Assembly: GCA_002432545.1 (NCBI GenBank)
Contig: DJFR01000133.1
Location: 68,984 to 77,673, forward strand
Direction: 5' to 3'
Length of the DNA: 8,690 bases
DNA from: Flammeovirgaceae bacterium UBA5867
GTDB lineage: Bacteria > Bacteroidota > Bacteroidia > Cytophagales > Cyclobacteriaceae
In this document: positions 1-6,821 of the stretch, one piece after another
Layout: each line of letters begins with the position of its first letter
Position numbering within the stretch: the first letter of the stretch is position 1
Position numbers and translations under genes: made by a program
Notes under the pieces: model-generated
Seen by the model: only the letters and a program-made list of their open reading frames with translations
Told to the model about the DNA's origin: nothing
Databases searched by the model: none

Positions 1-1074
1 TGTACCGTTGTAGTGAAGAGTCATCCCGCTCATCCAAAAACATCATCGATGGTGGCTGGTGCTATTCGTGCTGCGTTGAGACAGTGTGTACTGGCTGAAG
101 ATATATTTCAGGAAGTAACGGATACCAGTATAGCAGCAGGACAACAGTTGGTAAAGCATCCGCTTACAAAAGCCGTGGCGTTTACAGGATCTTTTGCCGG
201 GGGAAAAGCACTTTTTGATTTGGCGAACCAACGTGAAGAACCTATACCCGTATTTGCCGAGATGGGAAGTATAAATCCCGTGGTGTTGTTACCGGGTGCT
301 ATACGTGATAATAAAACGTTACCAACTACAATAGCGTCATCGGTATTATTGGGTGTAGGACAATTCTGCACCAATCCCGGTCTGTTGATCGTGGTGGATA
401 CCGAAGGCTTTGCATCTTTCCTGCATAAACTTTCTGTGGAAGTAGCACAGGCTGCTCCGGGTACGATGCTGCATGCCGGTATAGCGGCAAACTATAAAAG
501 CAAAAGAGCAGAAGCGCTGAAAGAAAAAGGTGTCTTGCGTCTTACCGAAGAAAAGGCTGAGACAACGGACAGGCAAGGCGCACCGGCACTCACGCTGGTA
601 AACGCGCGCGATTTTATAGCGAGCACTGTTTTAAAGGAAGAAGTATTCGGGCCATACTCGCTCATCGTTAAATGTGAAGATGAGACTGAATTGAGACAGG
701 TAATTGAATCCCTGAAAGGTCAGCTTACGGGTACTGTGTTTGGACTGCCGGAAGAATTATCGGAGTATAAATCGAGCATCGATTTGTTGCATGCACGCTG
801 CGGCCGGTTGATATTCAACGGAGTGCCTACTGGCGTAGAGGTAACAAAAGCAATGCAGCATGGCGGACCATTTCCGGCCTCAACTGACAGTCGCTTTACT
901 TCCGTTGGTACCGATGCTATCTATAGGTTTGTAAGACCTGTAGCGTACCAGGATTTTCCGGAGCAATTTCTGCCGCCTCAATTGAAGAATAATAATGAAC
1001 TGAATATTCTGCGCTGTGTAAACGGAACGTGGACACGCAACGCAGTAGAAACTTTTAATCTGCAACAAGCTTGA
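1..1074 (+). CDS. 2-oxoglutarate-semialdehyde (2,5-dioxovalerate) dehydrogenase, 5'-truncated by the window edge
   Basis: This NAD(P)-dependent aldehyde dehydrogenase is expected to oxidise 2-oxoglutarate semialdehyde to 2-oxoglutarate, the last step of hydroxyproline degradation, in the cytoplasm. The frame is open from base 1, and 357 residues are visible of a family length near 525, so the N-terminal part of the NAD(P)-binding domain is missing. The GTG at 13 is internal. Visible landmarks, by window codon, are the VVVKSHPAHP cofactor-binding segment with its lysine at codon 6, FTGSFAGG near codons 62-69, the general-base glutamate in FAEMGSINPV at codon 87, and the catalytic cysteine in GQFCTNPG at codon 123. 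The FAEM-SINP and QFCTNPG forms are typical of the KGSADH subgroup. The stop codon overlaps the start of the epimerase gene, suggesting translational coupling. The same enzyme class also serves pentose and glucarate pathways, but the two genes that follow point to hydroxyproline. Confidence 0.93.
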   Translation, partial: CTVVVKSHPAHPKTSSMVAGAIRAALRQCVLAEDIFQEVTDTSIAAGQQLVKHPLTKAVAFTGSFAGGKALFDLANQREEPIPVFAEMGSINPVVLLPGAIRDNKTLPTTIASSVLLGVGQFCTNPGLLIVVDTEGFASFLHKLSVEVAQAAPGTMLHAGIAANYKSKRAEALKEKGVLRLTEEKAETTDRQGAPALTLVNARDFIASTVLKEEVFGPYSLIVKCEDETELRQVIESLKGQLTGTVFGLPEELSEYKSSIDLLHARCGRLIFNGVPTGVEVTKAMQHGGPFPASTDSRFTSVGTDAIYRFVRPVAYQDFPEQFLPPQLKNNNELNILRCVNGTWTRNAVETFNLQQA

Positions 1075-2072
1075 GGAAGACTTTTTTTTGTATCGATGCG
1101 CACACCTGTGGTAACCCGGTGAGACTGGTAGCAGGCGGTGGTCCTATATTGGAAGGAAAGAACATGAGCGAGAAGCGCCAGCATTTTTTGCGCGAGTATG
1201 ACTGGATTCGGAAAGGACTGATGTTTGAACCCCGCGGACATGATATGATGAGTGGAAGTATACTATATCCGCCATCCGATCCGAAGAATGATATGGGTGT
1301 ATTATTCATTGAGACAAGCGGATGTTTACCCATGTGTGGTCATGGCACCATCGGAACGGTAACCATTGCAATTGAAGAAGGATTGATTACACCGAAAACG
1401 CCCGGTACATTACGATTGGAAGTCCCCGCGGGTATCATTACCATAGACTATAAACAGGAAGGCAAGAAAGTAAAGTCCGTGAAGATACGGAACGTGAAAG
1501 CTTACCTCGCTGCTGCCAATATATCGGCAGCGTGTCCTGATCTCGGGGAACTCACCATGGATGTTTCATACGGTGGTAACTTTTATGCCATTGTAGATGT
1601 TCAGCAAAATTTTCCGGGACTGGAACATTTCAAAGCGGAGCAGCTGATCGGATGGAGTCGCATACTGCGTAACAACATCAATGCTAAATATAGCTTTGTC
1701 CATCCGGATGATCCTACCATTAATGGATGCAGTCATATACTGTGGGCTGGTAAGCCAATTGATCCATCATCAACCGCGCGCAACGCTGTCTTCTATGGCG
1801 ACAAGGCGATCGACCGCTCTCCCTGCGGTACAGGAACTTCTGCGCGCCTCGCACAGTGGCATGCCAAAGGAAAACTGAAGCAGGGTGAACCCTTTATACA
1901 CGAAAGCATCATCGGCTCCAAATTTACAGGGCGTGTAGAGGAAGAAACCAGACTTCATGACAAACCTGCTATCATCCCGAGCATCGAAGGATGGGCCGTA
2001 GTAACCGGCTACAACACGATTATCATGGACGATGAGGAAGATCCTTACGCACACGGCTTCCAGGTAATATAG
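1071..2072 (+). CDS. 4-hydroxyproline 2-epimerase (proline racemase family)
   Basis: This cytoplasmic, cofactor-independent enzyme is expected to invert C2 of trans-4-hydroxy-L-proline to give cis-4-hydroxy-D-proline. The 333-residue length is normal for the family. Both catalytic cysteines are present: Cys89 in LPMCGHGTIG and Cys252 in DRSPCGTGTSA. A threonine at the first position would instead suggest trans-3-hydroxyproline dehydratase. The N-terminus FFCIDAHTCGNPVRLVAGGG and the stretch EPRGHDMMSGSILYPP (residues 53-68) match hydroxyproline epimerases well. The start is TTG at 1071, because an in-frame TAA at 1056-1058 leaves no ATG or GTG upstream of the conserved N-terminus, and the next Met (residue 32) would delete it. 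The gene overlaps the dehydrogenase stop by four bases (TTGA). An eight-T run at 1082-1089 lies in codons 4-7. Proline racemase is a less likely alternative, given the operon context. Confidence 0.93.
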   Translation: MRKTFFCIDAHTCGNPVRLVAGGGPILEGKNMSEKRQHFLREYDWIRKGLMFEPRGHDMMSGSILYPPSDPKNDMGVLFIETSGCLPMCGHGTIGTVTIAIEEGLITPKTPGTLRLEVPAGIITIDYKQEGKKVKSVKIRNVKAYLAAANISAACPDLGELTMDVSYGGNFYAIVDVQQNFPGLEHFKAEQLIGWSRILRNNINAKYSFVHPDDPTINGCSHILWAGKPIDPSSTARNAVFYGDKAIDRSPCGTGTSARLAQWHAKGKLKQGEPFIHESIIGSKFTGRVEEETRLHDKPAIIPSIEGWAVVTGYNTIIMDDEEDPYAHGFQVI

Positions 2073-2091
2073 TATATATCCACAAACATAA

Positions 2092-2123
2092 ACACCTCAA
2101 CACACCAATACCTCGACACATGA
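2092..2123 (+). repeat. Two degenerate tandem copies of a 16-bp C/A-rich unit
   Basis: ACACCTCAACAC at 2092-2103 is followed 16 bases later by ATACCTCGACAC at 2108-2119, matching at 10 of 12 positions. The tract makes up most of the leader of the oxidase gene and runs directly into its ATG at 2120. The same core with the same 16-base period appears at 8491-8522. A weak, half-matching further unit may precede it at 2076-2091. Confidence 0.55.
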
Positions 2124-3367
2124 AGAACGTTGCCATTATAGGAGGCGGAATAATAGGATTAAGCACAGCATACTACCTGCGCCAGGCAGGACACACCGTA
2201 ACTATATTTGATCAGGGCGATCTGCTTGATAACTGTTCTTCCGGTAATGCGGGCATGATCGTACCAAGCCATATCATTCCGCTGGCCGCACCGGGAATGA
2301 TCTCGAAAGGTATACGCTGGATGTTCAACGCACAGAGTCCTTTTTACGTGAAGCCCCGCCTCAACGGTAAACTTCTTAAATGGGGATGGCAGTTTTACAG
2401 GCACGCTACCAGCGAACATGTAGCACGCGCTATACCAGCCCTGAAAGATATCAGTCTGCTGAGTAAAACAATGTATCAGCAAATGGTAAAGGACAATCCG
2501 TTTGATTTCGATTACCAGGAACGCGGACTGATCATGCTATACCAGACAAAAGAGACTGAACACGAAGAAGCGGAGACTGCACACATCGCCAACAAAAATG
2601 GCATTGAAGCACATATACTTTCACCGGCCGATGTGCAGAAACTGGAGCCGGATGTTCAGGTTACGGTGCGGGGCGGAGTATATTTCCCGGGCGATGCGCA
2701 CCTCATTCCGCAGTTGCTGGTAAAAAATCTGATCGCGTACCTGAAAAGGAATAATGTAACGTTTCATACGAATACGCCGGTAACAAATTTTTCACTGAAC
2801 GGAACAGCTATTAAAAGTCTGCATACGGCACAGGAGAACAAAACATTTGATGAATATATTATCGCGACCGGGGCATGGTCGGGTATATTCAGCTCAACAT
2901 TAGGACTCGACTTGCCGCTGCAGGGTGGCAAAGGGTATAGCTTTACCCTGAACGATGTACCTAAGAATATACGCATACCTTCTATACTGCTGGAGGGACG
3001 TGTAGCCGTTACGCCTATGGGTAAATCATTACGTTTTGGTGGCACGATGGAGATTAACGGAGTGGACCGCTCGATTAATATGAATCGTGTAAAGGGAATC
3101 GTTAATACTATACCGGCTTATTACCCGGAGATGAACGTAGCGATGCCACAGCAGGAAGCGATCTGGCGTGGTTTGCGTCCGTGCTCGCCCGATGGTTTGC
3201 CATATATAGGTCGTTCGGCACGTTATAAGAATTTGATTATTGCTACCGGTCATTCAATGATGGGTCTGAGCCTGGCACCTGGAACCGGAAAACTCGTAAC
3301 ATCTTTGGTAAATGAACAAGCCACGGATATATCGCTGACTCCGTTTAATCCCGAACGATACCAATAG
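2120..3367 (+). CDS. FAD-dependent D-amino acid dehydrogenase (DadA family), probable cis-4-hydroxy-D-proline oxidase
   Basis: The 415-residue protein belongs to the DAO/DadA flavoprotein family. It probably oxidises cis-4-hydroxy-D-proline to 1-pyrroline-4-hydroxy-2-carboxylate and passes electrons to the respiratory chain. The Rossmann motif GGGIIG at residues 8-13 binds the FAD ADP moiety, with an acidic residue (Asp31) at the end of the second strand. The segment NCSSGNAGMIVPSHIIPLAAPG (about residues 38-59) and the C-terminal block RPCSPDGLPYIGR followed by ATGHSMMGLSLAPGTG are characteristic of this subgroup. The substrate is inferred from its place after the epimerase; general D-amino acid dehydrogenase activity is possible. 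It resembles single-subunit oxidases rather than the multi-subunit LhpBEF type, as no small subunit genes are seen. It lies 47 bases after the epimerase stop behind a G-poor C/A-rich leader with no Shine-Dalgarno sequence, and is the last gene before a terminator. Confidence 0.88.
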   Translation: MKNVAIIGGGIIGLSTAYYLRQAGHTVTIFDQGDLLDNCSSGNAGMIVPSHIIPLAAPGMISKGIRWMFNAQSPFYVKPRLNGKLLKWGWQFYRHATSEHVARAIPALKDISLLSKTMYQQMVKDNPFDFDYQERGLIMLYQTKETEHEEAETAHIANKNGIEAHILSPADVQKLEPDVQVTVRGGVYFPGDAHLIPQLLVKNLIAYLKRNNVTFHTNTPVTNFSLNGTAIKSLHTAQENKTFDEYIIATGAWSGIFSSTLGLDLPLQGGKGYSFTLNDVPKNIRIPSILLEGRVAVTPMGKSLRFGGTMEINGVDRSINMNRVKGIVNTIPAYYPEMNVAMPQQEAIWRGLRPCSPDGLPYIGRSARYKNLIIATGHSMMGLSLAPGTGKLVTSLVNEQATDISLTPFNPERYQ

Positions 3368-3393
3368 GACACTAGAAAATAGCATAGTAATGT

Positions 3394-3419
3394 AAAGGCC
3401 GGATATTCCGGCCTTTTTT
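3394..3419 (+). terminator. Intrinsic terminator of the hydroxyproline operon
   Basis: A 10-bp perfect stem (3394-3403 with 3407-3416) rich in G/C at its core closes a three-base loop (TAT). The T tract runs through 3419, with six T in total, partly inside the stem. It begins 27 bases after the oxidase stop, where a rho-independent terminator is expected, so the downstream SusC/SusD genes are probably a separate transcription unit. The A tract on the 5' side is short, so reverse-strand activity is doubtful. Confidence 0.9.
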
Positions 3420-3547
3420 GTTATCGTGCATTTGCGATTTTGGGGAGGCTGGTTAACCATGTCATACACATCAAAATAATATTACTTTCAGATAATATCA
3501 GATAGGCGTCTGCGTATGCAGTGTGGTATATTCGTTCTGTACATTTA

Positions 3548-3564
3548 TATTCTATTATAGAATA
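3548..3564. promoter_or_regulatory. Perfect 17-bp palindrome, candidate operator
   Basis: TATTCTAT and ATAGAATA form perfect 8-bp half-sites around a single central T. The symmetry does not extend further. It stands 270 bases before the susC start codon. A perfect odd-length palindrome fits a dimeric regulator, but the sequence is AT-rich and chance is not excluded. Confidence 0.35.
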
Positions 3565-3571
3565 GCCTTTC

Positions 3572-3607
3572 GAAGGGTATATTATTTTTCTGATGCAATA
3601 TACCTTC
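3572..3607. promoter_or_regulatory. Hairpin or inverted repeat upstream of susC
   Basis: The left arm 3572-3583 (GAAGGGTATATT) pairs with 3597-3607 (AATATACCTTC) over 11 bp if one G is bulged, around a 13-base loop. It begins only 8 bases after the 17-bp palindrome. It could be an operator, or a structured leader if transcription starts upstream. There is no T tract right after it, so it is not a standard terminator. Confidence 0.35.
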
Positions 3608-3711
3608 TTCTGAAATTACCGCCCTGTCATGTTCGCTGCAGGGATATAATCACTTGTGCTATGGTGTTCTGAAGTACTACATGATCTATAGTTGCTGATA
3701 TTCTATTTGCT

Positions 3712-3751
3712 ATATACTATATATCCAATTCTTATTTGGATAATATACTAT
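3712..3751. promoter_or_regulatory. Inverted repeat bracketed by 9-bp direct repeats, candidate susC operator
   Basis: ATATACTAT occurs at 3712-3720 and again at 3743-3751, with starts 31 bases apart, close to three helical turns. Between them lies a perfect 7-bp inverted repeat, TATCCAA (3722-3728) and TTGGATA (3736-3742), with a 7-base spacer. The block is 84-123 bases upstream of the susC ATG, a plausible place for activator or repressor binding. No regulator can be assigned. Confidence 0.35.
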
Positions 3752-3834
3752 TAGCATCAGTTAATATTCCGGAGAAGTGTAGGGAGTACATTTAATAATT
3801 TGGTTATATAAAAACAACTAAACATTATTCCCCT

Positions 3835-6807
3835 ATGAAGGAAACTTTTACGAAACAAGTATTCCGGTTTGCATTATATATAGTGATGCTCACAACCGCG
3901 AATGATGTTTTTGCACAGCAAACAGTACGAGGTACTGTGCTGTCGGAAGCAGATGAAGGAATGCCCGGAGTCAACGTTGTTCTGAAGGGTACAAGTAATG
4001 GAACTACCACGGATGCTGACGGTAAATTTTCGATTAGCGTTCCGGGATCAGAGTCTGTGCTGGTGATAAGCTTTGTGGGATATATCGCAGAAGAAGTTGC
4101 CGTGGGCAATCAGTCGGAGGTAAATGTAAAGCTCACTCCGGATATAGCCTCGCTGCAAGAGGTTGTTGTGATCGGGTATGGAACACAGCGCAAGCAGGAT
4201 GTAACCACCGCCGTGGCACAGGTGAAGCCCAATGAATTTGTTCCGGGGGCTGTGCGAAATGCCGGTGAATTATTGCGCGGTAAAGTGGCCGGACTCACGC
4301 TGAGTACTTCTTCCGGAGATCCGGATGCAAGCACGGAGATCCTGCTTCGCGGTATCACCTCTATATATGGTTCTTCTTCACCACTCGTACTGGTTGACGG
4401 CTATCCCGGTGATATGAACTCCATTTCTCCCAATGATATTGAAAGTATAGATGTACTTAAGGATGCATCGGCATCGGCCATTTATGGTACGCGTGGTAAG
4501 AATGGTGTTATTCTCATCACGACTAAAAAAGCGAAGGCAGGTCTTCAGCCGGTGGTTGAGTACTCAGGATATATAGCAACGGAAAGTTTTAACCGCAAAG
4601 CTGATTTCATGAATGCAGCCGATGTGCGTGCGCGTATAGGCGAGGGGTTGATTGAGGGCGCTTATGACAAGGGCTCTTCAACGGACTGGCTGGACGAAAT
4701 TTCAAGAGCACCGATAAATCACTTTCACAACATTTCATTGCGCAGCGGTACCGAACGCACGCAATACGCGGTGAATGCAAGTTACCAGCTTGCCGATGGT
4801 ATGTTTCTCGGTTCTGACAATGAAGAGTTCAAACTGCGTATGGACATTACGCAGTACCTCATTGCCGATAAATTGAAAATGAATGTAAACGTTTTGAAAG
4901 GTCTGCAGAAGTATGGCGGCTTCAACGGTTGGATATACCGCCAGGCATTGATCCGTAACCCTACTTCCCCGGTAACGGATGGTTCCGGTAACTGGACGGA
5001 AGAACCGGCACAGTTTCAATATGAAAATCCGCTGGCGCTTATCAAGGAGCAGGTATATGATAACAATTCACAGTGGACATGGTTAACCGGTTCTGTAAGT
5101 TACTTTCCGGTGGATAACCTGGAGTTGAAGATTGTAGGCTCTCAGCATCAGTGGAGCAATGAGACAGGAACGTATCAAACCAAGAAACATATCTCGAATA
5201 TCCGCGATACCAAGAATGGTGTTGCGTTTATAAGTAATAGTTCAACAGTTGAAAATTACCTCGACCTTACTGCAGACTATACAAAAGTAATCGGACGTCA
5301 TAGAATTTCAGGTCTTTTGGGATATAGCTACATAGACTTTGCCAACGGTGGATCCTCCATGTCAAATTTTAATTTTCCTACAGACGATTTTTCCTATCAC
5401 AGTATAGAACTCGGACGTGCATTAAAGGAAAATCAGAAGGCAGCCTTTGTGGATAGTTACCAATCTGATTGGAAGCTGATAGGATTTTTTGGTCGTGTTG
5501 GATATGGATTTGCTGACAAGTATAATATACTGGCCAGTTTGCGCTATGAAGGCTCATCACGTTTTGGAAGCAATCATAAGTGGGGATTGTTCCCTGCCTT
5601 GTCTGCTGGTTGGACTATCAGCAATGAAGACTTCATGAGCGATGTGACAATAGTCAATACACTGAAGTTGCGTGCCGGATATGGAAGAACGGGATCTATA
5701 TCCACCAATCCTTATGAATCGCTGACACGCTATGCCTATAGCTCCGATAATTTTTACTTCAATGGAAAAGATTGGATAAGTATACTTGAGCCAGTTGGAA
5801 ATCCGAACCCTGACCTCGGTTGGGAAACTAATATAGAGTATAACATAGGTCTTGATTATAGTATACTGAATAACAAAATATCTGGTGCAATTGATTACTA
5901 TCATCGTACACTGGAAGATTTGATATTCGAATATCCGGTGCCGGTGCCTCCCAATCTTGTAGGATTTACTCGTGCCAACGCTGCGACCATGACCAATAGA
6001 GGAGTTGAAATTACTTTGAATATTATACCAATTCACAGCGATAAATTTGAATGGACCACGAGTTTAAATTACTCGCTAAATAAAAATAAACTCACGTCAT
6101 TGTCCAATGAGAAATTCAAAGTTGAAAACGATTTTTTCTTTGCAGGTTACACTGGCGACCCGATCCAGTTGAGTACGCATAAAATACAGGAAGGTAAAGC
6201 TATAGGAAGTTTCTTTGGCTATAAAAGTGTAGGTCTGGAGGAAGTGCCTGATAAGGCGGGGAAAGGCAAGTGGCTGGTAGAAGGTGAGAACGGTGAAATC
6301 AAGTCGATTGAAGATGTAACGGACGATGACCGTCAGATACTCGGTAACGGGTTGCCACAGTGGTATCTCGCCTGGAATAATTACCTGCGCTATGGAAACT
6401 TTGATATGAGTATAACCATGCGCGGTGCATTTGATTACCAGATTCTGAACTTCCAGCGCATGTTCTACGAGAACCCTACGATCACATATAATAAACTCCG
6501 CAGTGCATACGATAAGATCGATGGTCTTACGCTGGCAAGTCCGCAGTCGTACGTGAGTTACTATATTGAAGATGGTGACTTCTGGAAGATTGATAACGTA
6601 ACGATCGGGTATAACATCAATACATCTGATGCCAAAATGTTCCGCAAGGCACGGGTATATGTATCCGGTTCCAACCTCGCTACAATTACAGGCTACAAGG
6701 GTATAGATCCCGAAGTGACCCGGTTGGGGCTCGCACCCGGTAACGATGATCGTGATAAATATCCAACTACGCGAACCTTTTCACTCGGTGTAAATCTTAC
6801 ATTCTAA
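3835..6807 (+). CDS. susC: SusC/RagA-type TonB-dependent outer-membrane transporter
   Basis: The 990-residue outer-membrane barrel should import a large nutrient (oligosaccharide or oligopeptide) using TonB energy, with the downstream SusD as its surface lid. A signal peptide occupies about residues 1-27, with likely cleavage after VFA or FAQ. A carboxypeptidase-regulatory-like domain follows (about 29-105; VRGTVLSEADEGMPGVNVVL, DADGKFSISVP, ISFVGY). The TonB-box-like stretch EVVVIGYGTQRK is at 109-120. The plug domain spans about 120-235 and carries the classic LVLVDGYPGDMNSISPNDIESIDVLKDASASAIYGTRG signature. The rest is barrel, ending in the standard YPTTRTFSLGVNLTF with terminal Phe. There is no STN domain before the carboxypeptidase-like domain, so direct signalling to a FecR-type anti-sigma factor is not expected. 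The substrate cannot be read; neighbouring hydroxyproline genes hint at collagen or hydroxyproline-rich material, but the link is only positional. Confidence 0.96.
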   Translation: MKETFTKQVFRFALYIVMLTTANDVFAQQTVRGTVLSEADEGMPGVNVVLKGTSNGTTTDADGKFSISVPGSESVLVISFVGYIAEEVAVGNQSEVNVKLTPDIASLQEVVVIGYGTQRKQDVTTAVAQVKPNEFVPGAVRNAGELLRGKVAGLTLSTSSGDPDASTEILLRGITSIYGSSSPLVLVDGYPGDMNSISPNDIESIDVLKDASASAIYGTRGKNGVILITTKKAKAGLQPVVEYSGYIATESFNRKADFMNAADVRARIGEGLIEGAYDKGSSTDWLDEISRAPINHFHNISLRSGTERTQYAVNASYQLADGMFLGSDNEEFKLRMDITQYLIADKLKMNVNVLKGLQKYGGFNGWIYRQALIRNPTSPVTDGSGNWTEEPAQFQYENPLALIKEQVYDNNSQWTWLTGSVSYFPVDNLELKIVGSQHQWSNETGTYQTKKHISNIRDTKNGVAFISNSSTVENYLDLTADYTKVIGRHRISGLLGYSYIDFANGGSSMSNFNFPTDDFSYHSIELGRALKENQKAAFVDSYQSDWKLIGFFGRVGYGFADKYNILASLRYEGSSRFGSNHKWGLFPALSAGWTISNEDFMSDVTIVNTLKLRAGYGRTGSISTNPYESLTRYAYSSDNFYFNGKDWISILEPVGNPNPDLGWETNIEYNIGLDYSILNNKISGAIDYYHRTLEDLIFEYPVPVPPNLVGFTRANAATMTNRGVEITLNIIPIHSDKFEWTTSLNYSLNKNKLTSLSNEKFKVENDFFFAGYTGDPIQLSTHKIQEGKAIGSFFGYKSVGLEEVPDKAGKGKWLVEGENGEIKSIEDVTDDDRQILGNGLPQWYLAWNNYLRYGNFDMSITMRGAFDYQILNFQRMFYENPTITYNKLRSAYDKIDGLTLASPQSYVSYYIEDGDFWKIDNVTIGYNINTSDAKMFRKARVYVSGSNLATITGYKGIDPEVTRLGLAPGNDDRDKYPTTRTFSLGVNLTF

Positions 6808-6821
6808 ATCATATACAGTGT

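Larger units (their letters stand above)
3420..3834. other. AT-rich non-coding region upstream of susC, with several dyads and direct repeats
   Basis: About 415 bases separate the operon terminator from the susC start, and I see no convincing gene on either strand. In order it holds a 10-bp perfect palindrome TGGTTAACCA (3450-3459), a direct repeat TCAGATA ten bases apart (3488-3494 and 3498-3504), a 17-bp palindrome (3548-3564), a bulged hairpin (3572-3607), an inverted repeat flanked by 9-bp direct repeats (3712-3751), and an A-rich leader before the ATG. A promoter must lie here if the terminator works, but I could not place a good Bacteroidota -33/-7 pair (TTTG and TAnnTTTG). Confidence 0.75.

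Noticed and set aside
13..1074. GTG at 13 as the start of the aldehyde dehydrogenase
   Set aside because: The frame is open to base 1, and residues just before the GTG already belong to the conserved cofactor-binding segment, so the gene simply enters from outside the window.
3254..3469. 71-codon open frame on the minus strand across the terminator
   Set aside because: It runs through the oxidase 3' end and the terminator stem, with no start context or homology.
3702..3710. TCTATTTGC as a Bacteroidota -7 element (TAnnTTTG)
   Set aside because: It has one mismatch, but no TTTG/TTG-type -33 element lies 19-21 bases upstream; the nearest TTG at 3692-3694 is too close.
3420..3834. CRISPR array, tRNA or riboswitch in the susC upstream region
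   Set aside because: There are no regularly spaced long repeats, no cloverleaf with a T-loop signature, and no riboswitch core that I recognise; only short dyads and direct repeats are present.
3432..3834. Insertion sequence remnant between the two operons
   Set aside because: No transposase fragment is readable, and I found no paired terminal inverted repeats with a target duplication; the short repeats present are too brief and AT-rich.
5557..6036. 159-codon open frame on the minus strand opposite susC
   Set aside because: It lies wholly inside a well-supported susC barrel region, shows no recognisable domain, and looks like a shadow frame.
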